Assembly: GCA_002483465.1 (NCBI GenBank)
Contig: DLHX01000017.1
Coordinates: 1-64,000 of the forward strand
Source: Micavibrio sp. UBA7657
GTDB lineage: Bacteria > Pseudomonadota > Alphaproteobacteria > Micavibrionales > Micavibrionaceae
Direction: 5' to 3'
DNA: 64,000 bases
This document shows positions 34,795 to 44,120 of this stretch, in pieces. The stretch's first letter is position 1; every line of letters begins with the position of its first letter. Below the pieces are notes generated by a model. The model ran no database searches. It was given only the letters and a program-made list of their open reading frames with translations, and was not told where the DNA came from. Made by a program: the position numbers and the translations under genes.

Positions 34795-35903
34795 CTTTCC
34801 TCTTCCCCGGGCGCGCCGCCGGGTTTTTTCGTATCCAGCCAGCCGAGATTCCAGAAAAACAGCAGCATACCCAGGAAAATCACCAGCATGACGCCCATGA
34901 CGACGGGATAGCCGTGGGGATGGTTTAATTCAGGCATGTTGGCGGGAAAATCCGTATTGAAATTCATACCGTATACGCCGACGATGAAGGTCAGCGGCAT
35001 GAAGATTGTGGTGATAACGGTCAGGACCTTCATGACTTCGTTCATGCGTGTGCTGATGGATGAGAAATAAAGGTCGGACAGCGAGGAGAGCCGGTCTCGG
35101 TAGTTTTCGATGATGTCCAGAATTTGAATGACGTGATCGTGGCAGTCCCGCAGGAACAGCAGCGTCTCCTTGCGGACAAGTTTTGTATCCGCGTTAATGC
35201 GGCTGAGGGCTTCGCGGATCGGCCAGACACAAAGACGGAGGGCGTGCAGTTCGCGGCGGATTTTATGGACATGCGCCATGGCGGATTCGGCGGGGTTTTC
35301 GAGAATGGCTTCTTCAAGCTCATCAAGGCGATCACCGTATTGCTCGAGCACGGGGAAATAACCGTCGACAATCGCGTCGATCAGCGCATAAGCCATGTAA
35401 TCGGCGTGGGCCATGCGCAGGCGCTTGCCGCCTTTTCGCAGGCGCTCGCGCACGCCGTCGAACACGTCGCCGACATCCTCCTGGAAGGTCAGGAGATAAT
35501 TTTTTCCCCAGAACATGGATATCTGCTCGAGCGAAGGTGCTGCATTCTCCCCTCTTGTGACCATGCGTAAGGTTGCGAACATGTGGCTTTCATATTCCTC
35601 GACCTTGGCGCGCTGGGGAACGTGCAGAACATCTTCAAGGGCCAGTGCGTGGAGGCTGAACATTTCACCGAGATCGGCGATGACTTTTGCATCGGCAAGG
35701 CCGTCGACATTGACCCAGATCATCGGCCATTTCTGGCGGTAGATTTCAATATCGGCGACGGAGGTTATTTTCGGCTCTTCAAGCCCATCAACATCGAAGG
35801 CGAAGACGGTGATGACCGGCTGCACGGCACCCTTCGGGGCCTGCAACGTTCCCGGTGCAAGCCCCGCCTTGGGATGTGCCTTATAGAGCAGCCGTGCCTT
35901 CAA
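34791..35903 (-). CDS. corA: magnesium/cobalt transporter CorA
   Basis: The 370-residue channel has a cytoplasmic funnel (about 1-300) and two C-terminal helices with the signature YGMNF (about 311-315) at the end of TM1 and the NMPEL loop before TM2. It starts at a TTG codon with an aaggataggatt ribosome region. The TTG overlaps the stop of the preceding AT-rich gene (TTGA), so translation is probably coupled. Family length is slightly long at the N-terminus. Confidence 0.94.
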   Translation of the reverse strand: MKARLLYKAHPKAGLAPGTLQAPKGAVQPVITVFAFDVDGLEEPKITSVADIEIYRQKWPMIWVNVDGLADAKVIADLGEMFSLHALALEDVLHVPQRAKVEEYESHMFATLRMVTRGENAAPSLEQISMFWGKNYLLTFQEDVGDVFDGVRERLRKGGKRLRMAHADYMAYALIDAIVDGYFPVLEQYGDRLDELEEAILENPAESAMAHVHKIRRELHALRLCVWPIREALSRINADTKLVRKETLLFLRDCHDHVIQILDIIENYRDRLSSLSDLYFSSISTRMNEVMKVLTVITTIFMPLTFIVGVYGMNFNTDFPANMPELNHPHGYPVVMGVMLVIFLGMLLFFWNLGWLDTKKPGGAPGEEES

Positions 35904-36205
35904 ATCCTATCCTTTTTAATAGACTTAAACTTTGTAATATAAAATCCTAAACTCCCAAAAATAAATGCAAAAAAGATTGGGACCGTGAAACTCCAATGAT
36001 AACCGGGGAGTGCAAGGCTGCCATATTGAGTTACCCACTTTGCAGAATCATTTTCTAGAGCTTCCCTCATAGCTTCAGAATTCGTCATATCAACTGGAGT
36101 ATCTCCAATATATATACCCCATTCTGACATAAACATTCCGTTGAACCATAACCCAAAAAGTATTCCAAATAATAGAAGTGCTATTTGAATAATAATTGTT
36201 TTCAT
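35900..36205 (-). CDS. AT-rich two-helix membrane protein, unknown
   Basis: The 101-residue product has hydrophobic helices at about 3-24 and 71-92. Between them is a polar, probably periplasmic, segment containing GIYIGDTPVDMTNSEAM. No family is recognised. The gene is strongly AT-rich compared with recA and corA on either side. It overlaps orf73 upstream by an ATGA junction and the corA start downstream by TTGA, so it sits in a tightly coupled unit despite its foreign-looking composition. Confidence 0.75.
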   Translation of the reverse strand: MKTIIIQIALLLFGILFGLWFNGMFMSEWGIYIGDTPVDMTNSEAMREALENDSAKWVTQYGSLALPGYHWSFTVPIFFAFIFGSLGFYITKFKSIKKDRI

Positions 36206-36423
36206 CGAATTATATATCTGTCTATAAGTCTTAAAATTTTTTCTTTATTTTGAAAAATAGCTGATTTTACTTTTTCTAAATCAATACCTAATTCATGGCC
36301 TAAATATCTGGATAATCCAACGGCAGGCACTCTAACAGTAACCGCCTGATTGTTTTTTATAACAATCAGGCGGTAATAAAGAGGAATAGAAAAGTAATCT
36401 ATTTCTATTTTTAGAACATTCAT
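36202..36423 (-). CDS. AT-rich small protein, unknown
   Basis: The 73-residue soluble-looking product has a beta-rich start (VLKIEIDYFSIPLYYRLIVI), then a helical end with the sequence GHELGIDLEKVKSAIF and a basic tail. No family is recognised with confidence. Its ATG overlaps the recA stop (TAATG), and its own stop overlaps the next gene. AT-richness is extreme: only 15 of 60 bases in 36241-36300 are G or C, against 40 of 60 in 36481-36540 inside recA. Confidence 0.7.
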   Translation of the reverse strand: MNVLKIEIDYFSIPLYYRLIVIKNNQAVTVRVPAVGLSRYLGHELGIDLEKVKSAIFQNKEKILRLIDRYIIR

Positions 36424-37598
36424 TAACTTGCCTTTTTTGACTTCGCGGGCGGACGGTCGTTGGCGACAGGTTCTTCCGTGGCTTCGCCGCCGCTTTCAGC
36501 CTCTTCCGCTTCGTCCTTTTCGGGGCCGACCAGCAGGCTCTCGGCGACGAGACCGGCATTCTGGCGAAGCTGCGATTCAAGTTTCGCTGCGACCTCGGGA
36601 TTTTCTTTCATATATTGCTTGGCGTTCTCGCGGCCCTGGCCGATGCGCTGGCCATCATAAGAGAACCATGCGCCGGATTTTTCAACGAGGTTTGCCGCGA
36701 CGCCGAGATCGACGAGTTCGCCCACTTTTGAAATACCCTCGCCATACATGATGTCGAATTCGACCTGCCTGAACGGCGGCGCCATCTTGTTCTTGACGAC
36801 CTTGACCCGCGTCTGGTTACCGACGACGGTTTCGCGGTCCTTGATGGAGCCGATGCGGCGGATATCGAGGCGGACGGAGGCGTAGAATTTCAGCGCGTTG
36901 CCGCCCGTGGTGGTTTCGGGCGAGCCGAACATGACGCCGATTTTCATGCGGATCTGGTTGATGAAGATGACGATGGTGCGCGAGCGGGAAATCGAGCCCG
37001 TGAGCTTACGTAACGCCTGCGACATCAATCTGGCCTGCAAGCCAACATGCGTGTCGCCCATTTCGCCCTCTAATTCGGCGCGGGGCACGAGCGCGGCGAC
37101 GGAGTCAATCACCAGCACGTCGAGTGCGCCGGAGCGCACCAGCGTGTCGGCGATTTCAAGCGCCTGCTCACCGGCGTCGGGCTGGGAGATCAGAAGATTG
37201 TCGATATTGACGCCGAGTTTCTTGGCGTAGCCGGGATCAAGCGCATGTTCGGCGTCAACGATGGCGCATGTGCCGCCGGTTTTTTGCGCCTCGGCGATAA
37301 CCTGCAGCGCAAGAGTGGTTTTGCCCGAGCTTTCCGGCCCGTAAATTTCAATGATACGTCCACGCGGCAGACCTCCGATGCCGAGCGCGACATCCAGACC
37401 GAGTGAGCCGGTCGAAACCACATCCACCTGCGCCTGGTTCTGCTCGCCGGCGAGTTTCATGATCGATCCCTTGCCGAAGGCGCGCTCGATCTGCACCAGG
37501 GCGGCGTCGAGGGCCTTTTGCTTGTCGGAACCGGTTTGTTTCATGGAATCGCCTTTTTCGAAGGTCTTGTCTACGGTTTTGAGGGCGGTAACAGACAT
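36423..37598 (-). CDS. recA: recombinase A
   Basis: The 391-residue protein catalyses strand exchange and LexA self-cleavage. It shows Walker A GPESSGKT (about 87-94), VIDSVAALVPRAELEGEMGD, the L2 region GGNALKFYASVRLDIRR and an acidic Glu/Ala-rich tail ending in a short basic stretch. ATG 37598 has an aaggag site 9 bases upstream; the N-terminus is about 25 residues longer than in many RecA proteins. A long inverted repeat about 95 bases upstream may be the LexA site. Downstream it is coupled to two AT-rich genes and corA. Confidence 0.98.
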   Translation of the reverse strand: MSVTALKTVDKTFEKGDSMKQTGSDKQKALDAALVQIERAFGKGSIMKLAGEQNQAQVDVVSTGSLGLDVALGIGGLPRGRIIEIYGPESSGKTTLALQVIAEAQKTGGTCAIVDAEHALDPGYAKKLGVNIDNLLISQPDAGEQALEIADTLVRSGALDVLVIDSVAALVPRAELEGEMGDTHVGLQARLMSQALRKLTGSISRSRTIVIFINQIRMKIGVMFGSPETTTGGNALKFYASVRLDIRRIGSIKDRETVVGNQTRVKVVKNKMAPPFRQVEFDIMYGEGISKVGELVDLGVAANLVEKSGAWFSYDGQRIGQGRENAKQYMKENPEVAAKLESQLRQNAGLVAESLLVGPEKDEAEEAESGGEATEEPVANDRPPAKSKKAS

Positions 37599-37680
37599 TT
37601 GTGTTCTCCTTTTCTTTCGCACGATTCTGTGCGGGCTGTAAATGATTGGGGCGACTCAGAAGTTATTCGATGACTCAAAT

Positions 37681-37719
37681 GTACGCTATTTGTTCTCATT
37701 GTCAAACAAAAAGAGAACA
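37681..37719 (-). promoter_or_regulatory. candidate SOS/LexA region upstream of recA
   Basis: The perfect 7-bp inverted repeat TGTTCTC (37691-37697) and GAGAACA (37713-37719) is separated by 15 bases. Each arm also forms part of a near match to the alphaproteobacterial SOS box GTTC-N7-GTTC: GTAC-N7-GTTC on plus (37681-37695) and GTTC-N7-GTTT on minus (37704-37718). It lies about 95 bases before the recA start codon. Confidence 0.45.
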
Positions 37720-37749
37720 TTGCATAAAATTCAATATTTAAAGGGTTTT

Positions 37750-40251
37750 TCAGCCGCCAAGGACGTCCTTCACCTTCGCCGCGAGCTGCTTGAGCGTGAA
37801 GGGCTTGGGCAGGAAAAAGGTGTTCGAGCCCATGTAATCCTTGAGCTTGTCCTCGGTGTAGCCGGAAATGAAAATGATTTTAAGGTCGGGATTATTCTGG
37901 CGCATGCGCTGGGCAAGTGTCGGGCCGTCCATTACGGGCATGACGACGTCGGTGACGAGAAGATCAAGATGCTTGTTCTCCTGCTTCGCCATCAGCGAGA
38001 GTGCGCTCTCGCCGCTTTCGGCGGTGAGAACCTGGTAGCCCTTGTTGGTCAGCGCGCGCTGGCTGAAGGTGCGGACGGCGTCTTCGTCTTCCACCAGTAA
38101 TATGCGCTCGGTGCCGGTGAGATCCTTGGTTGAATCCTCTTCTGAACTTGGCGCGGGCTGCGCCTCCGCTTCCTCGGTGTCGGTCGCACGCGGGAGATAG
38201 ATAAGGAATGTCGTGCCTTCGTTGAGGCGGCTGTTCACGTCGAGGAAGCCGCCGGTCTGCTTGATGATGCCGTAAACAGTGGCGAGGCCGAGGCCGGTTC
38301 CGTGGCCGACTTCTTTGGTCGTGAAGAACGGCTCGAAAATCCGGGCAAAGTTTTCTTCCGGGATGCCGCAGCCAGTATCCGTCACCTTAATAAGTGTCCA
38401 GTGGCCGGTCGGCAGTTCCTCGGAAACCAGCTCCACCGGCACGCGCGTGGTAAAGTTTTCGGTTTCGATAGAAAGCTTGCCGCCGCTGCCCATGGCATCG
38501 CGCGCGTTGACGGCGAGGTTAATGAGCACCTGCTCCATCTGGCCTTCGTCGACTTTCACGAGACCAAGCTCGTGGCCGTGCGTGAGATCGAGCTCGATGC
38601 CTGCGCCAATCAGGCGGCGCAGAAGATGCGAGACTTCGGTGAGAATGTCGGTGATGTCCTGCACGCGGGGACGCAGGGTCTGCTGGCGCGAGAAAGCGAG
38701 CAACTGGCGCACGAGATTGGCGGCGCGGTTGGAGTTCTGCTTGATCTGCATGATGTCGGCGAAGGACGGATCGCCCGGCTTGTGACGGAGCAATAGGAGG
38801 TCGCAGAAGCCGATGATGGCGGTGAGAAGATTGTTGAAGTCGTGCGCGATGCCGCCCGCGAGCTGGCCGATGGCCTGCATCTTCTGCGACTGGACGAACT
38901 GGACCTCCAGCGATTTTCTTTCCGTGACGTCGATGAAATGCAGGACGAAGCTGCCTTCGCGGAATTTCCGCGCGTGCATTTGCGTCATGACTTTCTTCTT
39001 GCCGCCGGAGAGCGAAATTTCCAGCGGCGCGCGCATCGGGTGCCCCTGCTCGATCTGTTCGAGCGTGGATTTGAATGTCTCGTGATCTTCGGCGCTGATG
39101 AGTTTTTTGAAGGCCGAGCCTTCAATTTCAGAAATGGAAACGTCCAGCATATCGGCGAAGGCGTTGTTGCAGTCGGCGATAGTGCCCTTGCCGTCAACCT
39201 GCACGATGCCGAGCGGTGCTTCTTCGAAGAATCTCTGGAAACGGTCTTCGGAGGCTTTCAGGGCCTTGTGCATTTCGCGCTCAGCGGTCAGGTCGTGGAC
39301 GACGGCGCGGGTTCTTACTCTTCCGTCAGATTCGCGAACCACAACTTGATTGATTGAGGCGAGGAATGTCTTGCCGCCGGGGCCTTTCATGCGCACTTCG
39401 ACGACCTGGCGCGTGCGGCCTTCATCGACGAGGTCGAACGGATTGCCTTTTTTCGGCGGCGCTGAGAGATAGGTGTGAAGCGTGCCGTGCTCGAGCAGGT
39501 TGCGTAAATCTTCACCGATCCAGCGCGCAAACGTCGCGTTGGCGAAAACGAAACGCCCCTGCTCGTCGACCGAGAAGAATCCGACCGGTGCGTTATCCGT
39601 GAAATCGATCAGCTTTTCGCGTTCCTCGCGGATGGCGCGGTCGGAGCTGTGTTTTTGCGTCACATCGTCGACGCGCCAGTGCACGTAACCTGCATAGCCC
39701 GCGACGGGTTGCGCCGTTACGGTGAGCCAGCGCTCGCGGTCTTCATATTTGGAAAAAAGCTCGAGCGAGTCTGTCAAACCACGATGCGCCTGGTCGGCCA
39801 GCAGGCGAAAATGTGCGGCGCCTTCGTCATTGTTCTGAAATAGTTTCGTCAAAGTCGGCAGGCTGGGCACGCCGACGCCGCGGCACAATCTTTCGAATTT
39901 ATTATTGTAATAAACTGTGTTCTCGGCGCTGTCGGTGATCAGGCGCGCACCGCGGCTTCCCTCCAGCACTTCGCGCATTAGGGTCAAATTGTCGCGGCTG
40001 GAGCGGATGGCTTTGTGGGAGCGTAACAAAACAAAACCGACAAACAACGAAAAGATAAAAGCGAGGCCCGCGATAAAGCGCGTGGTTTCATCGGCGTGCG
40101 AGAATGTGGCGATGAACAGGAACATGGCGGCGAACAGGCCGAGAAAAATCAACGCGCCGACGCTCTGGTAATCGCGGGCGGTCTTTTTTACGGGGCCGGG
40201 CTGGGCGGTTTTGTAATGCCTGGCGATGAATTCGGCATTGTCCATCTTCAT
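37750..40251 (-). CDS. cckA: hybrid histidine kinase CckA
   Basis: The 833-residue kinase sits at the head of the CckA-ChpT-CtrA phosphorelay of alphaproteobacteria. It has two N-terminal membrane helices (about 32-75), PAS domains (about 85-330 and 345-455), a HisKA domain with H470 in HDFNNLLTAIIGFCDLL, an HATPase domain (ETENF, TDTGCGIPEENF, GTGLGLATVYGI) and a C-terminal receiver with the phospho-acceptor Asp near 769 (VTDVVMPVMDG). The H-box wording is distinctive for CckA. Two GTTAAC sequences lie just upstream and could be CtrA half-sites. Confidence 0.95.
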   Translation of the reverse strand: MKMDNAEFIARHYKTAQPGPVKKTARDYQSVGALIFLGLFAAMFLFIATFSHADETTRFIAGLAFIFSLFVGFVLLRSHKAIRSSRDNLTLMREVLEGSRGARLITDSAENTVYYNNKFERLCRGVGVPSLPTLTKLFQNNDEGAAHFRLLADQAHRGLTDSLELFSKYEDRERWLTVTAQPVAGYAGYVHWRVDDVTQKHSSDRAIREEREKLIDFTDNAPVGFFSVDEQGRFVFANATFARWIGEDLRNLLEHGTLHTYLSAPPKKGNPFDLVDEGRTRQVVEVRMKGPGGKTFLASINQVVVRESDGRVRTRAVVHDLTAEREMHKALKASEDRFQRFFEEAPLGIVQVDGKGTIADCNNAFADMLDVSISEIEGSAFKKLISAEDHETFKSTLEQIEQGHPMRAPLEISLSGGKKKVMTQMHARKFREGSFVLHFIDVTERKSLEVQFVQSQKMQAIGQLAGGIAHDFNNLLTAIIGFCDLLLLRHKPGDPSFADIMQIKQNSNRAANLVRQLLAFSRQQTLRPRVQDITDILTEVSHLLRRLIGAGIELDLTHGHELGLVKVDEGQMEQVLINLAVNARDAMGSGGKLSIETENFTTRVPVELVSEELPTGHWTLIKVTDTGCGIPEENFARIFEPFFTTKEVGHGTGLGLATVYGIIKQTGGFLDVNSRLNEGTTFLIYLPRATDTEEAEAQPAPSSEEDSTKDLTGTERILLVEDEDAVRTFSQRALTNKGYQVLTAESGESALSLMAKQENKHLDLLVTDVVMPVMDGPTLAQRMRQNNPDLKIIFISGYTEDKLKDYMGSNTFFLPKPFTLKQLAAKVKDVLGG

Positions 40252-40279
40252 GTCTTAAAAATACCGTAAATGGCAGAAA

Positions 40280-40309
40280 GTTAACAGGGATATCGGGGAA
40301 TTGGTTAAC
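40280..40309 (-). promoter_or_regulatory. paired TTAAC half-sites upstream of cckA
   Basis: GTTAAC occurs at 40280-40285 and GTTAACCAA (minus reading) at 40303-40309, 30 to 60 bases before the cckA start. They match the TTAACCAT half-site of CtrA, but the spacing is not the TTAA-N7-TTAAC of a full box, so this is weak. Confidence 0.25.
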
Positions 40310-41384
40310 GGAGCTTGCCGCGTAGCTTGAAGACGTAGGAAATGACCTCGGCGACGGCCTTGAAATGCTCCGCCGGGATGGTTTCGTCGATATCCACGGT
40401 GTCATAAAGCACCCGGGCCAGAGGCGGGTTTTCAAAGAGAACGATATTATGTTCTTTGGCGACTTCGCGGATACGCAGGGCGACATTATCGAGTCCCTTG
40501 GCGATGCAGACCGGCGCGTCCATCGTTTCAGGTTTGTATTCCAGCGCGATTGAATAGTGCGTCGGGTTTGTGATGACCACATCGGCGCGCGGCACAGCCT
40601 GGATCATGCGCTGGCGCGCCTTCTCCGTCCGCAATTGACGGAGGCGTGCCTTGACGTGGGGATCGCCTTCCGACTGCTTGTATTCGTCTTTCAGTTCCTG
40701 CTTGGTCATGCGCATGCGTTTGTAATGCTCGTAACGCTGGTAGAGCAGATCGATCACCGCGATCACGAGCAGGACCACGAGAATTCCAACCATTAGGCGC
40801 ACGACGAGTGTTTTCATTTCTCCCATCAAAAGCGGGATCGGCAGGCCGACCATGTGGTCGAGCTGGCCGAAATACGGATAGAGAATGACAGCGCCGACGA
40901 TGCTGATGACGACGATTTTCAAAATGCCTTTCACGAACTCCATGAGCGAGCGCATGGAGAAGAGGCGCTGGAATCCCTTCATAGGTGAAATCTTGCTGAT
41001 GTCCGGCTTGATGATCTCAGGCGCGAAGAGCGGCCCGACCTGGACGAACGGCGAAAGAAACGCCGCCAGTAACAATAAAGAGAATGGCAACGCGAGAATG
41101 AGCAGGATTTTTTTAAGCCCCTCGCCCAGCACAATGTGCAAACCGCCAGGAACACCAGGCATATCGTGCGAACCCTCGATATAGGCCTGCATTAATAATG
41201 TGAGATCTTTGAAAACCGGTCCCGAGAAGGACATGATAAGGATCGTGGCGGCCAGCAACATGACCCAGTTGTTGACTTCTCGGGAGAGCGCAACCTGGCC
41301 TTTTTTCCGCGCCTCCTCCAGTTTTTTGGGGGTGGGTTCCTCGGTTTTCTGGGTATCGTCGGGCTGTTCGCCGTCCTCAGCCAT
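40305..41384 (-). CDS. flhB: flagellar export switch protein FlhB
   Basis: The 359-residue membrane protein of the flagellar type III export gate switches substrate class by autocleavage. It has four helices between about 30 and 215 and a cytoplasmic domain with the cleavage motif NPTH near 271-274, followed by YSIALEY. The charged start (EEPTPKKLEEARKKGQV) is typical. It is separated from fliR by an unrelated plus-strand LamG gene. The 3' end lies 53 bases before cckA in the same direction. Confidence 0.97.
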   Translation of the reverse strand: MAEDGEQPDDTQKTEEPTPKKLEEARKKGQVALSREVNNWVMLLAATILIMSFSGPVFKDLTLLMQAYIEGSHDMPGVPGGLHIVLGEGLKKILLILALPFSLLLLAAFLSPFVQVGPLFAPEIIKPDISKISPMKGFQRLFSMRSLMEFVKGILKIVVISIVGAVILYPYFGQLDHMVGLPIPLLMGEMKTLVVRLMVGILVVLLVIAVIDLLYQRYEHYKRMRMTKQELKDEYKQSEGDPHVKARLRQLRTEKARQRMIQAVPRADVVITNPTHYSIALEYKPETMDAPVCIAKGLDNVALRIREVAKEHNIVLFENPPLARVLYDTVDIDETIPAEHFKAVAEVISYVFKLRGKLR

Positions 41385-41557
41385 GGATTATTAAAACTCC
41401 GTCAGGAATGCGGGAATCAACCTTAGCAGATAAGACCTATCCCTTTCCACGGCCTATATTTTTCAGAATAATCCACAGCCATGGCTAGAAAATGAAATAG
41501 AATTTAAACCATTATCTGCTACCATGGCGATTGGTGGTAAAAAACTAAAGCCGACGT

Positions 41558-43327
41558 ATGCCGATAAGATTTCTCGCTCTTTTGTGTACGATTGTATTCA
41601 GCGTGCCACAAATGGCATGGGCTGACTGCTCTTCGCCTGCAGCCGTCGCCGGCAGCAGAGAGTACACTAATGGAGGGTATAAAATCTGTGATGGTACAAC
41701 TTGGCTGGATTTCTACTGCCCTGATTCTACCTGGACCGCTACCTTAAGAAGATACTGGAAACTGGATAACACCGGCGGCGATCCTATCGAGTCCGCGAGT
41801 AATGCCACCACCACGCAGAGCAACGTGACATGGGCGCCCACAACCGGTTACCGAGACGGGAACGCAAGCTTTAACGGCACAAACTCCTACATCAATGCCG
41901 GCGGCAACACCACGACGGATATCGACGATCTTATGGGAGCTTCCGGTCTTTCGGTTTCGGCCTGGATTTACCCGACGGGCCTTGGCGAAAATACCAACGG
42001 CACGATCTTGGGCAAGGATAACGGAACGGCAGCAGCGCCCACCAACGGCTGGTATTTACGTCTGGTAAGCAGCAACAGAATTGAATTCCTTTCCGACCAT
42101 GTGACGACCGACCTGGTGATCAGATCCGCAAATAATGCCATCACTTTAAATGCATGGAATCATGTCGTGCTGACATGGACAGGATCGACGACAGCCACGA
42201 CTGCCAAAATTTACGTTAACGGCACCGAAGTTGCCTACGGTACACAAACCAACGGCGCGGGCGCGCGTAACTCAGACGCCGCGCGCGACCTGATTATCGG
42301 CAACAACCGCGTCGCAACTCTTGGCCGCACTTTCGCGGGGCAGATCGACGAGGTTTACGTTTTCGACGGTATTGTCAGCGCGACGGAAATCGCAACCTTG
42401 AAATCGCGGGGCTGCACGCGCCTGAACAGCTGCGCCACCTCCGCATCGACGGTAAGTTACAACACCACCAGCCATGCTTTTGAGTATTGCGACGGCACGA
42501 ATTTGATCAATCTCGGCTGCCCGGCAGTAACATCCGCATCGCCGCCCGCTACCACAAACCTTATCGGCCACTGGAAGCTCGATGAAAGCAGCGGCACAAC
42601 AGCCGCCGATTCATCCAGTGGCGGCCACCCCGGAACAATTATCAACAGCGGTCGATTTACCTGGTACCCCTCGGGCGGCCAGATTAACGGGGCCGGATAT
42701 CTCGGCGCTGTTGACGGTGCCAACGATGACACCCAGCCTCACATCGATCTTGGAACAAGCTTTGATGTTCCAGCCCCACCTTTTTCAATCGCGGCATGGA
42801 TTAATGTAACGGATAACAACAATTACCGCGGTCTTTTCGGAAAAAGAACCAACTATCCTAGCACCCGGATTTTCATTTTTACGCAACCATCGGGACAGCT
42901 TACTGTCCAAGATTCCGTCGGCCAGTTAGACTTTAATTATTACCCCCCTCCTGGAGAATGGAAGCATATCGCTCTTGTTTTCACGGGTAGCGATTCCAAA
43001 CTTTACGTCAATGGAGTTTTGACCGATACAAAGGCTGCTCTTAGCTTTGCCGGCGGCGATACCAGCGCGCATGCAAATATCGGCGATAATGGCGAGCCAG
43101 ATAGCATCGGGAACCTTGGTGACGGCGACCCGTGGAAAGGCTACATCGACGACTTCCGCATTTACGCCGAAGAGCTTGACGCCGGCGAAGTGACGGGTCT
43201 TTATGGTTCGTCTATTTGCGCTTCACTGGGATCCTGCGCCGCCGAGGGCGCGGTGGAATACGATTCCACCGGCAATTTCCTCAAATGGTGTAATGGCACA
43301 AACTGGATCGGTTTTACGCGGTTTTAA
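41558..43327 (+). CDS. secreted protein with two LamG domains and three cysteine modules
   Basis: The 589-residue product has a signal peptide (about 1-22, ending MAWA). Three related short modules share a Tyr, a C[DN]GT motif and nearby Cys: YKICDGTTWLDFYC (about 42-55), FEYCDGTNLINLGC (about 308-321) and LKWCNGTNWIGF at the end. Between them lie two LamG/concanavalin-like domains (about 65-285 and 335-555), each with an SVSAWI/SIAAWI strand, HVVLTWTG/HIALVFTG and an IDEVYVFD/IDDFRIYAEE end. The fold suggests carbohydrate or surface binding. It lies opposite to and between fliR and flhB. The start has no strong ribosome site. Confidence 0.82.
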   Translation: MPIRFLALLCTIVFSVPQMAWADCSSPAAVAGSREYTNGGYKICDGTTWLDFYCPDSTWTATLRRYWKLDNTGGDPIESASNATTTQSNVTWAPTTGYRDGNASFNGTNSYINAGGNTTTDIDDLMGASGLSVSAWIYPTGLGENTNGTILGKDNGTAAAPTNGWYLRLVSSNRIEFLSDHVTTDLVIRSANNAITLNAWNHVVLTWTGSTTATTAKIYVNGTEVAYGTQTNGAGARNSDAARDLIIGNNRVATLGRTFAGQIDEVYVFDGIVSATEIATLKSRGCTRLNSCATSASTVSYNTTSHAFEYCDGTNLINLGCPAVTSASPPATTNLIGHWKLDESSGTTAADSSSGGHPGTIINSGRFTWYPSGGQINGAGYLGAVDGANDDTQPHIDLGTSFDVPAPPFSIAAWINVTDNNNYRGLFGKRTNYPSTRIFIFTQPSGQLTVQDSVGQLDFNYYPPPGEWKHIALVFTGSDSKLYVNGVLTDTKAALSFAGGDTSAHANIGDNGEPDSIGNLGDGDPWKGYIDDFRIYAEELDAGEVTGLYGSSICASLGSCAAEGAVEYDSTGNFLKWCNGTNWIGFTRF

Positions 43328-44116
43328 TCAGCCGACCGCTTTCAGGAAGAACACCATGCCTTCTTCGAACTCGGTGGTCCAGTAGATGAAGATGGCGGAC
43401 ATGACAAGCATCAGAGTCAAAATCGAAAGCAAAATCTGCAACGGCAGCGCTAACAGGAATACCTGAATTTGCGGCATCAGGCGCGAGAGCACGCCCATTC
43501 CCACATATATAAGCATCGTCAGAACGATAAACGGCGCGCCGATCTTGACGCCGATAGCGAAACTTGCGGAAACCGTGCGCGCGAGAAACTCCGCCATGCT
43601 GCCGCTGTCGGGCACTGCGCCGACCGGGAACAGCTCGTAGCTTTCCACGAGTCCTGCGATTAAAAGATGATGCAGATCGGTCGCGAACAGGAACAGGACG
43701 CCGGTTATCGACAAAAATGCGCCGACGAGCGAGCCTTGCGTCGCCAGTGACGGATTAAAGACCTGCGCGTTGCCGAGACCGGACGATATAGAGATCACCA
43801 TGCCTGCGGTATCGAGCGCGGTCATGAAAATGCGGGCAACCGTACCGAAGAAAAGACCGATGATGAATTCCATCATGATCAGCATAAGCAGTGTAAATGT
43901 TCCCGGCACCTGCGCGGGCATATATTTAAATGTGAGCGGGCACAGAACAAAACTAAGTCCCAGTGCGATCATGAGACGAAGACGCTCGGGCACGAATGAA
44001 TCGCCAAGGCCCGGCATGATCATTACCGCCGTGCCCATGCGCACGAATGTCAGGATAAAGGCAAGGATGCCGCTCGCGAGGAAGGTTTCGAGAAGGCCGT
44101 TGAACACCGGCAGCAC
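43328..44116 (-). CDS. fliR: flagellar export protein FliR
   Basis: The 262-residue polytopic subunit of the export gate has conserved segments FVRMGTAVMIMPGLGDSFVP near the start and AQVFNPSLATQGS in the middle, with six helices. The start is GTG, 4 bases after the fliQ stop. It is last in the flgB-flgC-fliE-fliQ-fliR unit. Its end abuts the convergent LamG gene. Confidence 0.95.
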   Translation of the reverse strand: MLPVFNGLLETFLASGILAFILTFVRMGTAVMIMPGLGDSFVPERLRLMIALGLSFVLCPLTFKYMPAQVPGTFTLLMLIMMEFIIGLFFGTVARIFMTALDTAGMVISISSGLGNAQVFNPSLATQGSLVGAFLSITGVLFLFATDLHHLLIAGLVESYELFPVGAVPDSGSMAEFLARTVSASFAIGVKIGAPFIVLTMLIYVGMGVLSRLMPQIQVFLLALPLQILLSILTLMLVMSAIFIYWTTEFEEGMVFFLKAVG

Positions 44117-44120
44117 GGGA

